In this document: in pieces, positions 1-14,200 of the stretch | Numbering within the stretch: position 1 is the stretch's first letter | How the letters are laid out: the number at the start of each line of letters is the position of its first letter | Source of the DNA: Echinococcus granulosus | Taxonomy: Eukaryota; Platyhelminthes; Cestoda; Cyclophyllidea; Taeniidae | Length of the DNA: 64,000 bases | Assembly (NCBI RefSeq): GCF_000524195.1 | Contig: NW_020170381.1 | Location: 1,049,678 to 1,113,677 of the forward strand | Direction: 5' to 3' | The notes under the pieces: generated by a model | Database searches by the model: none | What the model was told of the DNA's origin: nothing | The model's input: only the letters and a program-made list of their open reading frames with translations | Position numbers and translations under genes: made by a program

Positions 1-916
1 AGAACCCAGCTTTATTTGGGCCATTACTAGCAAGTACTTCACTCTCTTTTTATAGAATTTAACGCAATAGAAAAGGAACATTATTTGTATAATAAGAACT
101 GTAAAGAGAGATGAGATTACCCATCACTTCAGTAGTAGTATTAACAAATTTCCATGGAATGAACATGATTATTTGCAAAATTGTAAAAATTTTCCAAAAC
201 AAGCGGTGGGAATTACCAAATTCATACAATCCTAGCCCATTAGAAGACAAACGTGATGGTGGTGGCAGCTTGGTGCCAAGTGCAAGATGTTATAAGGTTA
301 CTATTTAGTGTAATTACCAATATCAATGTTCTTATTGTGTCGTTTTAAAATTCCAGCCATTTCTGTTAATGTTTTACGCCTTATTTGGATTTTCCAATAT
401 TTCTTAATACTTTATTAGGCATAAGAACTTGCTGCCCAAGCACTAACTGGTTTAACGGGACTCGTACTCACAAAGACCAGATATAACCTCAAAAAAGGTG
501 TTTCGAGATATCTTATTTTATCTTTCATGTCATTTCGCTTACTCATTTTCACCAAAAGCCAGCACTTTTATCGACATATAAACTTGAATGGACAAAGAAA
601 TAAATACATCAGGATTATACAACTTTGATTTAAGTTACAATCAACGGAGCTTCGTGGTCATTGTTTTAGTAGTGTATTAGTTAATCAGACAGGAGCAGCA
701 CGTTAATCGTACATTCGCAGGTACACGAACGCGCACTGAAATTTAATTGGCTAGAGTTATTTGAACGCGAGCCAATTACCACATAGGCTTTTGCCAAAGC
801 CTTGAAAGGTCACACACGTACAATCCGGGTCGTGACTATGCGTGATTGGAAGCACCTGAGCGATAGACCACTTTCTTCTTTATCTTCTGTACACACTAAC
901 CTAAGCGCATGACCGT
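1..916. other. Upstream region of the nuclear receptor gene, no gene seen
   Basis: AT-rich sequence with no ORF that resembles a protein family. The last ~200 bases before the receptor start are somewhat more GC-rich and contain an inverted CCAAT-like ATTGGCT near 747-753, which could belong to the promoter or 5' UTR. No TATA box, RNA gene or repeat could be supported. Confidence 0.4.
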
Positions 917-3798
917 ATGCGTGTGAGTGATAGTAATTTTGATGCATTCGAAATGCAAAACGGCAGAAATGATTTTACTTGCTTCACCCTTCTCCAGCCT
1001 CCAAATCTCCTCTTTCCGAACCTATGGGTGAATCATTCTCATCCAAGAGCTGAGACCAACTTCTTCTCTACCCCTTTACTGCGGAACATGCGTACGCAGA
1101 GGGCAGAGTCTCGAAAGAACGGCGAGCCTAAGCCCGCGCTTGATGTGGTGGGGGTAGTGAGGCGCAAGCAGGGAGAAGGGGAATCGGCGAGTTGTGACTG
1201 CGTGGTGTGTGGAGACAAGAGTTCTGGAAAACACTACGGTCAGTTTACTTGTGAGGGCTGCAAGAGCTTCTTCAAGCGCTCCGTGAGGCGCCAATTGACT
1301 TACACCTGTCGAGGAGCACGTCAGTGTCTCATTGACCTACACCATCGAAATCAATGCCAGTATTGCCGCTTTCAAAAGTGCCTTAGAAAGGGAATGCATA
1401 AAGAAGGTATCGTTTTATGAATTTTATCCTTATTTTCTTCTAAATTATCTTCCTTACTATTTTTTTTCTGCTAAATAATGTAGATTATCATCTGTGTTAA
1501 GTCAGAAACAGCAGATTTGCAATTGACCTTCGGTGTCATTGAATTGCAATTACAATAGCATGGTTCCATTCTAATCTCTAGCATAATTGAGCCTCTGTAT
1601 CTGATGGATAGATATTTACTAAGGAAAATAAATCGAACACCTTTAGGGACGGTGCACTGGAATCCCATTAGACTAAGCGCGTATTTATAATTTCGGTGGT
1701 AGGCGACATTATCATTTATTTATAAATGAAGGATTTCCTTTTTGTACGAAGTTCTGATGAAGTGTTTTGAATTTTTTCTTCAGTTTTTACGAGCAATTCA
1801 GAGCGTTAAACTCATGCCAAGCACTCTGGCTCCAGCTATAATATCGATAATGGTTTTCAGACACATGCTCTTTCGGATCAGCTAGTTAGTGTGGCTATAG
1901 TCCCTTCTTTCATCAGACCTGCCAAACCTGCTTCGCTCGAGGAACAACAGCCAAATAGTAGGAATTCTGCCTAGTTAATTTGACTTGCTTGTCAGAATGC
2001 CAGTCCTAGTTAAAGTGGTTGCGTCAGTTGTCACTGCTGTATTTTAAGTGAAGGGTCAGGCCCAAAGTGTGAAAATATCAATTTAGTAAATGAGCCATAG
2101 AATTTTACCGTTTCTGTTTCAGGATTTATTACCGTTAAATGAATATTGAATAAAGTACAAAGTACAAAACAGAATCCATTTACTTAATCTCGTTTACTAG
2201 TTTTTACATCGTAATTACATAAATTTAAACAGTCGAAATTGGGAAGAATCAAAATAAGTGTTCCTTTTCATTGGACGTGCTTGCGATGGGTGCAACGAAA
2301 TGTTATGGCAAACTTTGTACTTGATTTCTTCAATCGTAAAAGGTATACCTCAGTAGAAGTTTCTTATATTACTTCTAGACCTTGCTGAAATGTATGCTCA
2401 ATCCAAACTTTCAACGATTTCATTTTATAGCGTAGCCTTTATTTAAGGTTTGTAAGCGTAAACGAATTTTAGGCTCATTTATGCCACTTTGATGCCTCAA
2501 GACATCTGTACGCAGTGTATATGCCCTAAGAAAACTTTTCATGGTGGTCAAAGATATCAATGAGCTTTACAATGAGCCATAATAAATAAAAATTATACCC
2601 TCTATCCATCAAGCCGTTCAACGGGGTCGTTTGTCTGCAGTGAGTCATCCTTACTTCCGTACCTTTGACCGCCGAGGTGGGGAGATTTCTCCCGATTCAG
2701 AAATTGGGGCACCATCGATGGACTCGGCGCAGACACGTTCTGCCCTTCAACTGATTTCCACTTTACTGAACGCCGAGCAGGCCTTTGATTCCCCCTTTAC
2801 CAGCACTGCAGCTATTGCCACTCACTACGTGAGGTGGGCAAAACAATTACCCTTCTTCAATAACATCCACGTAAGAATGGTGGTCGTAATTTTCAAGCCC
2901 ATGCTAAAATTCCCACATATTTATTCCACGGTAACTCTATGGTTAATCATGTGCTTAAATTTGCCACAATTTTTTTCAGAAGGTCGACCAAATGGCACTG
3001 CTAAACGATGCACTGTGCGACATTATTCTGTTAACGCTATCTCAGCGTCTGAACTACGGAATCGATCTCCTGAAGCTCCATCAGCGCAATGATGGGGAAA
3101 ATGTGAAGTTAAATTTGAGGAAACTGTATGAAAATATTAACCAACTTACTACACTAAACCTTAACTTCGTTGAATGCGCATGTTTGAAGGCAATGCTCTT
3201 CTTCAACGTAGGCAAGTGTTTTAGCTTTTTTTGTGAAACATTACCTGAGGGATTTTATCCTTGAAATCTGCCCCCCTTTGTCTCAGATTTAGATCAGCTG
3301 ACGGATCCCACTCCAATCAAATATGCGCAAGTAGAGATACAGGCTGCTCTAGAGGAATATTTGCACTGTACCATGTCTAACAATCAGCCCAGTCGACTAG
3401 GGTACATTCTTCTGCGTTGGATTGGTTTAAGGACAACGAGCCTCAGGTCACGCCTTGTGCAGGTCTTATCTCCAAAGGACTACCCCCTGGAGTTGGAGAT
3501 ACACAGAGCACTTACCTCACATTTAGATTTCAGCAGAATGCGATATCACGTCCTGAGTGTCCCCACCCCCGTCATTTCTTCTCCGTCAGGTGGAAGACCT
3601 AATCAACAACCAACTCCTCAATTTCGTTTAGATCGGCTGGATATTACCACCTCAGATACCTCCAACATATTACATTATGGTTTGCAGTATCGTCAGGAGA
3701 ATCAGGCCTTTGGTATGAATCACCAGCCTACCTTCCAAACATTCTGCCGAGCCCTCAGAGAACGATTCTTAAATGGTACCCCTGCTTCGAAAGTTTAG
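917..3798 (+). CDS. NR2F/COUP-TF-like nuclear receptor
   Basis: Four exons, 917-1406, 2641-2870, 2980-3211 and 3287-3798, give a 487-residue protein with consistent codon phase. Residues ~93-160 form a two-zinc-module DNA-binding domain. The P-box stretch [14 protein letters not shown] and the D-box/second module ending [15 protein letters not shown] are typical of the NR2F (COUP-TF/seven-up) subfamily of nuclear transcription factors. The ligand-binding domain follows: WAKQLPFF in exon 2 corresponds to the helix 3 signature, CLKAMLFF in exon 3 to helix 7/8, and ALEEY plus [12 protein letters not shown] in exon 4 to helices 9-10. The C-terminus runs about 110 residues past helix 10 and has no obvious AF-2 helix. 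The third intron only keeps frame if its donor is GCAAGT (GC-AG class). The N-terminal Met at 917 is the first in frame; a start at 1088 is also possible. Confidence 0.85.
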
Positions 3799-6700
3799 TA
3801 GCATTATTTACTTTCAATGTCTGTAAATGTACAAAAAAATATGCCATTCCGGCCCTCTACATAATGACTCTTTGTGTTTTGCATTTTTAAAATGGTTCCC
3901 GTATACTACGAATGGAACGAATGATTTTGGGAGATTTTCGAATGCAAAATAGCTGGAGGCATTTATGCGTTAATCCGGAACGTTACCAGGGGGTGGAACT
4001 GAGTACCTGGCACAGATCACCTCCACTTAAATGTCAAAACAACGCAATACTAAGTTTAATTTTACATATCCCATTTAGGTGATATGATCTAAGAAGATGC
4101 TAGTGCAGGGCTTTTCAAGAGAAGCATTTTTTTATCACTACCGTGGTTAATGAACGTTAAATTCTGGTTCTGGACTCATGTTTGAACCAATGTCGACCAA
4201 ACTACGCCTCGTTCTTTGTAATCTACTTCTGGCATGCCATAATCGAGATTCAGGAATTCGCTAAAGTGGGCTGACTAAAATTTAATCCTTGAAAGTACGG
4301 CATTTTTTAAAATGAATTGGACGTTGTGGAGTAATTATTTTGCTTTTTAAATCGTATTTGTTGCACTACTGTCCAAAAGTTCACGAACAACTTATGCAAT
4401 GTGAGCTGCCAAATCCATGGTTTAGCCTCTTGCGTGTTTGCTGAAACTTGCTTCTCATAATGAATTAATGTACCTCAGTTTCTTTTCCTGTTTGTAAATC
4501 AATTCGTAACGAAAAAAGGCAGTTGGGATCGCGGGTTTCAATTTCAAATTTACTGAATTGAGATTTAGTAGAGCCGGGAGGAGAGGATTAGTTGTTTTAT
4601 TATACGAAGCCCCAAACGGTGAATCAGCACTTATAGTAGTTTCGCTTAGAAAGGCATTTTCCAGACGATTACCAATGGGGAGCAATTAACCTACTGCTAA
4701 CTCAGGATACTTTTGTGACTAGCCGATCAATGTTGCGGGAATCTTGAATAAGAGTTCCTTATTGTCGGTACTTTAATTTGAACCACCTTTTTTCCATTTG
4801 TTGAAGTTGGTCCAACCATAACGCACTCACATTTCCTAGTCGAAATTTTTTATTTGCTCCCTTAAGCTTCAACTCAAGACATTTCGGGTCATCAGAAAAC
4901 AAAATCTGATGCTCTTTCTTCACGATCAAACAAGTGTCCATTCACGAACGGAAATGGACGGTACTACATGAGCATTTGTGCTGATCTAGCAGATGGTAAC
5001 AGCAACAACTTGCATGTGGTGGTCAAATTAAACTACTTTCGCCACTGTTATCATTTTAGCACCAACAATTTCCCCATTTTAAAAATAAGTTACTGTTAAA
5101 TATACCAAAATACACTCTATAAAGAGAGTAGAAAATCTTTTCAATGCTATAGCTTGATTTTTATGGATGTTACCACTTTTGTCTGCTATAAATGTCATTT
5201 CGATCATGCATTGCATGACTCAGTGTGATGGATACGATGCTCATATCTTTTTTGATGCATATGCTCCATTCCAGGGGAATTTTTTTGTAAAATGCTGTCA
5301 CTATGCGCATTACTCAACAATTTTCGAGATTACATATTTTTTCTAAGTTCTGATAGCCATCTATTATCAGTTACGTTCTTTTAAAAATAATCTTTTTCAC
5401 TTATTGACATTCTCCCAAGTAGTTCCCAATATCGGAAGGTGATTAGTTTGTCGCAACATACACGATGCCATATGTAAGGGGGGCCTCGGTTGTTTGTCCC
5501 TCCATTGAGTTACTCCAGCCTATTTCACCGCTCTTGAAGCTTGTGCGGAAAAATAAAGTAAATCTACAAACGCATTAATCTAAATTGCTCTGATATATTA
5601 ATGATGTAATATTTGCCAATCAGATACTCTCTTTTGTTAGGGAACTTCCCCTAGCGAAGTAGGAAATTAAATGACGAAGCCTTCAGAATTAACATTTTGC
5701 TTATTTCCAGGAGCTTCATTTTGATTTTATTCAAGCTTTTAGCCTACGGTTTTGTAGCTTAAAAAGAAAGCTAAAAGGCATTTTCAATACTAAAAAAAGG
5801 GAAATCAAAGCAAATAGCCCGTGCTTTCATAATCAACCGGATAAAGTATTTGCCTTTGTAACTTGAAAAGAACAAAAATGAGGAAATATAGTTTGAAATG
5901 TGCTACTTTATTCTGCATTCATCATGAAGCGGGTTCGTATAATTAAATCATGGGATTTAGAAGGCATAACGCAATTACCTAGACCTCGAACACCCCACCA
6001 TGACTATGGTAATAAGGTTTATGAAGCCTCGGTGATATAGCAGTAAATTCGAATGAAAACATAACACCATAGGTGATTTAGTCGGCTGATAGAGCCTGTT
6101 AACAGCTCAGCTGTCAGCGTCATACTTTACGTTGCGGTTTTCTTGCCGGATCCTAGCGTCACAGATGTGTGACACGCGCTGCTACAAATCGGTAACAAGT
6201 AGTTATGCTAAATTGTGTCGAAAGCAAATCGTTCGGGTTCAAGGCAATGCAGTAGTTTAAGGTGTTCGTTGTTTGAAGACAAAGACGTTTTATAGTTTTG
6301 AGTAGCACTTGAATTGGTCAAGAAATTAACGGCGATCGGTGTCGTATTGGGCCATTAAACGTCTGGGCTGTGGTGATTGGCTTGTTCATATGTGAAGCTC
6401 TCTTTTTTGGAAGAGGGACCAATGTTCTTTTGAGGAAGGGGAAAGTGGCCCTGTGACTGATGAACCTCTGTGATCTAATCTTATCCGGACAAGCACTTAT
6501 AACCATACTTGAATTGCCCATGAAGAGAGACCAGGGACGCGATGTTAGTTACCAAAACAAAAGAAACATGGCATTTGTCAACATTAGGTAAGAGCCACAG
6601 CGCATACGGACCACGACAACAAAACGGGAGATTTTTCTTGAGAAAAAACCATTTGTTTGTCAATACACAGTTAGCGGTAGTCTATGGAGTACAAGGATTC

Positions 6701-8204
6701 CTTTTGTTAAGGTCATACGATCCACTGTCAAAATCAAAAGCACCCCATACAAACAAACCTTGCAGTGTTGATAAGCACTCTTGTGTGACGAAACGATTAT
6801 TCATGGAACCGGTTTTTTGGATTGTGAACCTCAAGTATTCAATTCATAGTAAATGAATATCTGATTTTGGTCAAAATTGAAAAAAGTACCAGATCCGGGG
6901 CCGTTGTGGGGTGTTCACGCATAATAATGGGCAACTGGGGTGTTACCGGTGAACATAGAAACGAGCGGACCCAAACATGCTGTCATCCATAACAGTCTTT
7001 CTATGTATAGTGCGGGAGTAATTAGCGAAGTGGGAAGTTCTCTTACATAATCATCAGTGTCAGGGGGCAGTGTGTGAGCGTCAAATTCCATTACCAGCCA
7101 TTGGAATTGAAAGCTGTTTTTCCGTCAAAATGAGAAAGAAAAGATTGCAGACGTAGAATGGCCACATGCAGCACCTTTTAAAATTAACGAGACGTACAAA
7201 ACAACTAATCAAACGTTGAAGGTTGCAAGTACTGAAGTTTGGCGCTGGTATTCCACTGGCCAGTAGGCAATGCGCTAATATGGAACCCTCATGAGTTACT
7301 GCTCGCGCCACTAGTTAAGTTTTCCCTAAGGTCTACATCTAGTTCAAAAAGAGTAATCAGGAGTAGGGTTTCTTCGTACAACTAAAGCTAAAGAAACCAC
7401 CTTCTTTGACAAATTCGACGAGAAAACCGAAATGTTTGGGACTTTGAGGAACGTTAGGGCAACTTATAAAGCTTTTTAAAGTGTGAATCCAAGGTCAAGG
7501 TATAAGTCATTGTACAGGTCATTTTACTGATCAAAGGGCACACTGGGCATGAACAGTAAAACAGACTTAGCATAACGATTTGTTAAACCATAGGAAGCAT
7601 TTATATAATAAACATGGTAAGGTGATAACGTGTATGAGTTTTCACAATATTTGCTGACCTTAAAAACAACAAACATTCAAAAGGTTATACAAAGGTTGAT
7701 GTCAAGATCTCGAACAAAAAGCCATTATCCAAAAATTGAAAGGCGTCCATCCAAAGAACCTGTTGTGATCTAAAAAGGAGAAAAAGCAGTTGACCTAATG
7801 AAATGCAGAAAAATCACAAGCAAGCAATTACAGATCAAGAGTTTCAAGGAACACTAAACAGAGTTTATTTGGGCGCAAACACTCTAGACGCGGTCAAGGA
7901 CTGCAATTTTGTACATCAGAATAAAAATGAGGCTAAACGAGTTCGTATTTTCGAGAAAAAGTGCATCATCTTCAATGCGTGGAAAAAATGATAGTTGCAT
8001 GGAAGCACAAGAAAAAACTAGACATTTTGCATAGCGACGGAGATTCCATTTCCTTTTGGACCACACTTTTCACATCAAGAGACGTATTATGTGGTCAATG
8101 CTTCGTTATTCCCATTATGAAAGTTTAGTCACCAAAATCTATTTAAAACTGGCGATACATTTCAATTCATGAAGAGGAATGTAACAAAAGTAGTGAAGTA
8201 ATAC
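3799..8204. other. Intergenic region between convergent genes, no gene seen
   Basis: About 4.4 kb of AT-rich sequence between the 3' end of the nuclear receptor and the last recognised WDR27-like exon. The terminal WDR27-like exon must lie somewhere here on the - strand but is short and I could not find it. Open frames of 60-104 codons near 4455-4941 (-), 6318-6856 (both strands) and 7081-7311 (-) match no family I know. Confidence 0.4.
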
Positions 8205-11200
8205 CTCAGGTCTGATAGGATTCCACGCCACGACAGTTGCCGCACTGCTGATACTGGGTCTGCGGTCAGGGAGCGTCAGATGGGCCAGAGGCCTGCAGAC
8301 CTGACGAATGTCTACCACAGTGGGAGTCAGGTATTGAGTGGTGCTCGTGGAGGCGAGCGCCCCAAAACAGACGTAGCGACCACATGGGGAGAAGGTTAGA
8401 GACACTGGAGGGACAGCTGAGTCTCGCACCGCTCCACCCACTCCACTGCCCTCGCCAGTGCCGAAGGGAGCCCGGCAGCAGGCCACTTCAGCAACGTGGC
8501 CGCGGGCCACTCGGAGGTCCCACAGGCGCACACTGTCGCCCGGCGCCGCCGTAGCAAAGAAGCTGTAGGCTCCGGCGGTGTCACCACTACCACCAAAACC
8601 GCACTCATACGCTCTGTTTGAAGAATTCTCTGCAGTGAACGATGAGTAGAGCGACCCCTGCCAAATAAGTAGACATCTAAATGTTACCTTATCAACCACA
8701 AGCTATGCACAAATAATTTACTTTCATATGTTCTTATGGCAGTCTCTTCTATTCTTTCTTACATAACTGATAAATGGTATCCGATATTGTAATATATGAG
8801 ATTTGTTCACTAAGAAATTAAAACTGCACCAATATCTGTTTTGTCACCATAAAATTTCCAATGCAACAACCCGAGTAATTCAAAAATTTCTGCTTATAAA
8901 TCTCCATAGCTGTAATACCTCCATTTGTAAACTACGAATGAAGTGTTAGCAGTGTGTGGATGATTTGTCATAAGCAGTTCAGAGCCTAAGAATTTAAATT
9001 GAATTTAAAACTAGACCTTTATATAAGCTCACTTGGTTTATGGCAACACCCGTTACGGTGGCTTTATGAATTGCTTGGATCTCACGCACAATTTTCTTAC
9101 TATTTATGTCCAAAATATACAAACAGCGATCGGATCCCACGGCCAACAGAAGATCTAAAAGTAATTTCACCATTTAAGCTGCATAGTGGAGAACAAAAGC
9201 AGGATGGTGGAGAATTACATGAATAAAAGAGGTTAGTTGATGACACAGCAGTAAGCCTGGTGCATGAGTCAAAAACAAATCTTGCCACTTGTCGGTATGA
9301 TGCCATTTTGTGACACCTAAAACGGAAGAGACCGAGGTACAGATGGACTAGAGGTAGCCACACACGAATCTCACTAATACAAAAGTTAACTTCTTCTTTC
9401 CAATAAAATAAGGTTATGAATGCACAACGATCAAAGGACAGGAGGTAACATGAGAAAGCCAGACAGCATGAGCTAGATTGCAAATTTAACGTGAATGCTA
9501 ATATATGAGTTCAGAAAACTCACAAATGGGCTGACGCTAAACAAAAGTATCTTAAATGTGAATTTTTTTGGAAAGTGAATATTGCGTTTATGTAGCGAGC
9601 GATAACTGTGAGCAGACAATTGGACTAGTTAAGTCAACGGTGTATGAAATTTTGACTAAACCACCATCGATATTGTATACGAAATCTAAAAGGGAATGGA
9701 TGAGACTCACTTTTGGAGAACGTTGGAATTCTTGTCAATGTTGAAGGTGAAGAAAAATATTTTATTTTGACAGGTCACATGGAAGAAGCTGTCCTGCAAA
9801 TGGAACTTTCCGAATTGCACATGATCAACAAAAGCAGAGGAAATGGGGCAATTCTAAAGGCAGATAAATACAGAAGTGCTTAGTTTGAAAAGCTGATTGA
9901 GCGAATCGAATGACGAGTAAGTTTTATTTAGTACTATAACACACCGAGCAAAAAAAACAAAAGAGGAAGACTTCACTATTAAAATAAAATTGTCGTTGGA
10001 ATAGTAACTAAACCATAAATCGACATTAATATGGCACTCTCCACGTACATTTGGAGTGCCCTTAAACACGATTCATAAGGGTAAATGTTACTAGCGTTGA
10101 TCTACGTAGTAGTAGTGGGAAAATGATGCGGATGGATAAATCTACATAAGGAAAGGATTTAGCAACCAATGACAGATGCATTTACAAGATTTTAAACATA
10201 ATATTTAAGTCATAATAATGTGTGAATCAAAGCAACTACAGCACAGATTGATATGAGTTTCAGTAGCACAAATTCCGACGTATAAATACCTTCGTGTTAG
10301 TGGTGGCTGATATGGTGCGCAAAGGTTGTCCGTGACCATCGGCACAACCGCCGCGGGGCGAGGCCACGACAAGGCGGAGAGCCCCTCCATTGGCGGACCA
10401 CAGGCGGGCTGTTCTGTCTGTCGAGGTGGTGATGATGAGGTGGCCATCCAGTGACCACTCCGCGCTGGATACGATGCCCTGGTGCCCCACAAGAACCGTT
10501 TGCTCCCTCCACCCTCCTGGCCGGGCCCTATCGCCCGATCTAGCCGTCCGCAATATGGAGCATAAACCGTTCCCCTGAGCCACGGCCACTCGATCATCCG
10601 TCGCTAATCGCAAGTAACAGATTAAGTGTCCAAAGTTCACCCTTGAATTAAGTATTTTCAAACACTTTTACAGTGTCAAAATAGGGTCAAAAAATAGAGG
10701 ATGGGGATTCGTTCACAAGATTTAATGTCGTTCTTTGTACTGTTATGGTAAACTTCTGGTAAAATTTTACGATCCTCCTGAAACACTAGAATCTATAAAT
10801 AGAACTCACAGATTTCAATACCACAGTTATTGAATTGATTAATTGAACAAGAGAGGCTATGCCGCAAGACCCAAGGAGATTGTGTAGGAAACCACACACA
10901 ACTTACCGAAAGCGGCCATCCGCAGTGGAGCAATTCCTCCGTGCAAAAAAGACTTTGTTCGTAAATAGAAACTAACAATGCCGCACGAATTACCATCTTA
11001 TAAAAGTGTAATTATTAATCATGGTGATAAAAGGACTAACATTTTGAGGGTTGTTTTCAATATAGTCTTAGTCAGAGGGATGACTAACTTGTTGTAAAAA
11101 GGTTAATATATGGACAATGTGTTCCACTAGCGATTTCAGTAATACGGAAGTAGAGCAAGGAAATATTACGTGAGTATGAAACAGAATATATAGGCGTTTC

Positions 11201-14200
11201 TTCTGCTTCGAGACGCTCGGAAACAAGACAACAGAATGAAGGCTCAGGGTCGTATCGATATCTCCGGTGCAACTTGTTAGTCAGTCTAAATAGCAAACAA
11301 ATATAAAGTTGCTGCTTAATAACTTTGAGTAAAGTCGCTAAAGCTAGCCTCAAAAAACTTGACTAGCGAATGTCATCACAATAGTACTATAATGGCAACG
11401 TCAAATATTATTATCTGATACATGAAAATTAGTCAAAATATAAAGTCTTGCAAATATGTAGATATAATCGCCTAGTAAGGGCCCTGTATAGTATCAACTT
11501 CTCTCTAGTTATTTTCTGTTATGAAATCACCTTATGGCTGATAAAAAATATATAATGGAGCTGTTTTTAAAAATACTTACTCTGTCTTCGCAGATTCCGC
11601 ATTTTCCTTCGCTTTATGAATAGCGATTTGAGGTCTGAACATTGTCACTCTTCAAAAAGGTTATTTCTTAAGGTCGAATATCAAAAGTATTTGGATTGAC
11701 AATGGGAAATCGGATAAAGATTTACTTAGAGCCTTGGGGTGCATAACCGGAGGACTTGACAGCATGCCCGAAGGTTACAGGCTGGTTAGCAGGAGCATTT
11801 CGGGAACCACTTCGACTGTTCAGGTGCCAAACTATAGACTTATCCTGCGAAGCAGAAGCCTGTTGCATTTTGGGTGCCAAATTTCGACAAACAAGTGCCT
11901 TCCCCAGGGTATTTGACCCATCAAAGCAGCCCTAATATTGAAGGGATAATTGAAAGGGCATGGTAGCAAACAACACCGAACTGTAAGGGTTTCAACTAAA
12001 AAAACGTTTTTAAGATTTTAATCTGCTTAAAACAATTCGTAATTTCTAAAAGGGAAGACCGAAAATAATCTTATGAACCCTAAATAACTTTATTGAAAAA
12101 AAGTGCCGATTTACGAGAAAGATTCATGCAACATTATTAATATGTGAGATTAAATGGATCGAATTAACTGACTTAAATATCATTCCAAAGAAAATGGCAA
12201 GCGAATAACCGAATCACATTAGTGAAGGTGAAAAAGTGTATGGTGTTTGCAAACCCACTTTCGAAAATGCTTGCCTATTCCAAATACACAATCAGAAGTG
12301 AGAATATACCGCCACTTGAAGTGGGAAGCATGTAAGTAAGCACCAGATATTCCTGTTTTTATTTATTTCAAAAAAAACAAAGCGCAGAGATAAATGATTC
12401 GAATTCATTTTAAATCAATTAATGAAAAGCCACGAAAATAATGAAGAAAAGGTGACAAGTGTAGGTATGATCTTAGCAAATAAGAACAAAGCAAAATCTA
12501 TGAAATGCAAACCGTGCACACAAATTCTATCACGGAATAAATCTTCAACATATGTGAAGCCTTATTAAAATAAGAAATTAAGAAATCACAGTTAGTTTAG
12601 CCTTATACCCATGAACAAATTAATGATCTAAAAAGGACTTTGTTAAATCACTAAAGTTCCAAATTAGCTTCGACCTTTGTAGCTCAATTGGTGGTACTAT
12701 CTAAAAACCCACTTAATATTATAAGAAAGCCAGTTGTTATATGTGAAAAGAAGGTTGTATATTCTAACTTAGTAGTCGTACTCATTTACTCAAGCTAGAC
12801 AATATAATACTGTGTTCGTAGTGAAATATTTTCATCAAAAGGTATCCAATTCAGAGATACTATAGGCCATGCCTGGTGATTCTGTTCTGTATTGGTTAAG
12901 TGCACCAAATGTCATGAATGTTGCAAGCTAAAATGACTAATGATATCATCCAAAATGCATAAAAACTTGAGAGGAATAAGAACTTCAAGTCAAGTAAGCA
13001 CTGCTTATCATAAAATCTTGCAAGTGAAAATAAATTACTGTGTCGGCAGACCAAAAAGCCAATACTTACGTTGCCAAAAATGATAGCTCACAGCTTTTGA
13101 TGCTCTCCACAGATGAAAGCTCGCTTTGTTCGTGATCCAAATCAGACAAGATCTCCATGTCAACCGATATCAAAACACATCGACCATTAAGTGATCGCAG
13201 TCCAATTAGTACAAAATTCTAAAAACGGTAATCAAATCACTCAGGCTGAAGTAGAGGACGGCATATTTTTAAATAAACAACTTCATTAGAAACTAGTGTT
13301 AATTTATGCTAATTCAAGGGCTTACCTTAGAAACAAAGATTTCGGCCGAAGTTGCATAGCACCAGTTCGGCAAAAGTAGATTGTTTATTGGAAATGTCAT
13401 ATCGAAAGTTCGGGTCCGTTGGTTAAGTAAATAAATTCCAGTTGTGGTAACAATACATAACCTTTAAAAATAATTGCGTGTATATACATACTTATGTAAC
13501 CTCAGAATGGAGGATAATGGTTAAATTAAAGCAGTGCAATGTCCCAACAGGTGCTAAATTATATTTCTGACATAATAGTTTGTAGCTGCTAAAATAGGAA
13601 CATCTGGCGATCAAAAACAGACACCAACTCACATATGCAGGTTTGACTGATGGGATGGACACAATCCTATGGCTAAAACTTCCGATGCTGCTTGGTCCGA
13701 AATGGATATGCTTTTCATGGCTGTTGCAATATTCCACTCTTGCCTGAATGAACCTTTGAAGCTATAAAGAACATTATAGAGATACCCCTATGGGCTAATC
13801 CAAACTCATGATTTCCGGAAATTATTGGAGGCCTTGGTATTATTGAAAAGTATTCAGGACGACTCTTTGAATTTGTAATTGAGGTAGAGTAAATCTAACG
13901 ATAAGAGCAGAGATAAAGTATACCTGACCATCAGTTGTACCATAAAACATTAGGTCCTTTGCACAAACGAAGGAAGACATCCCATTCAATAAAACAGACA
14001 CGTGTAGTATCAGTGTACCAGTATTCCAAACTTTGCACAAACCTGATTCGTCCAATGAACCAAGAAAATCTGTTGCTAAAAAGTTAACCGAGGTGACTTT
14101 GCGCATATGGGTTCCCAGATCCAAAATTTCACAGCGATTATCCAGATTACACTAGTAAAACTACTACACAATGGAATTATTCATACTATATAAACATTAA

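Noticed and set aside
4759..4941. 60-codon minus-strand frame with ILFSDDPK, slightly like a mariner transposase DDE block
   Set aside because: Only one short motif, no second Asp block or terminal repeats, and no frame continuity.
12668..12705. tRNA-like D-arm (GTAGCTCAATTGGTGG)
   Set aside because: No B-box (GGTTCRANNCC), anticodon stem or acceptor stem could be folded from the following bases.
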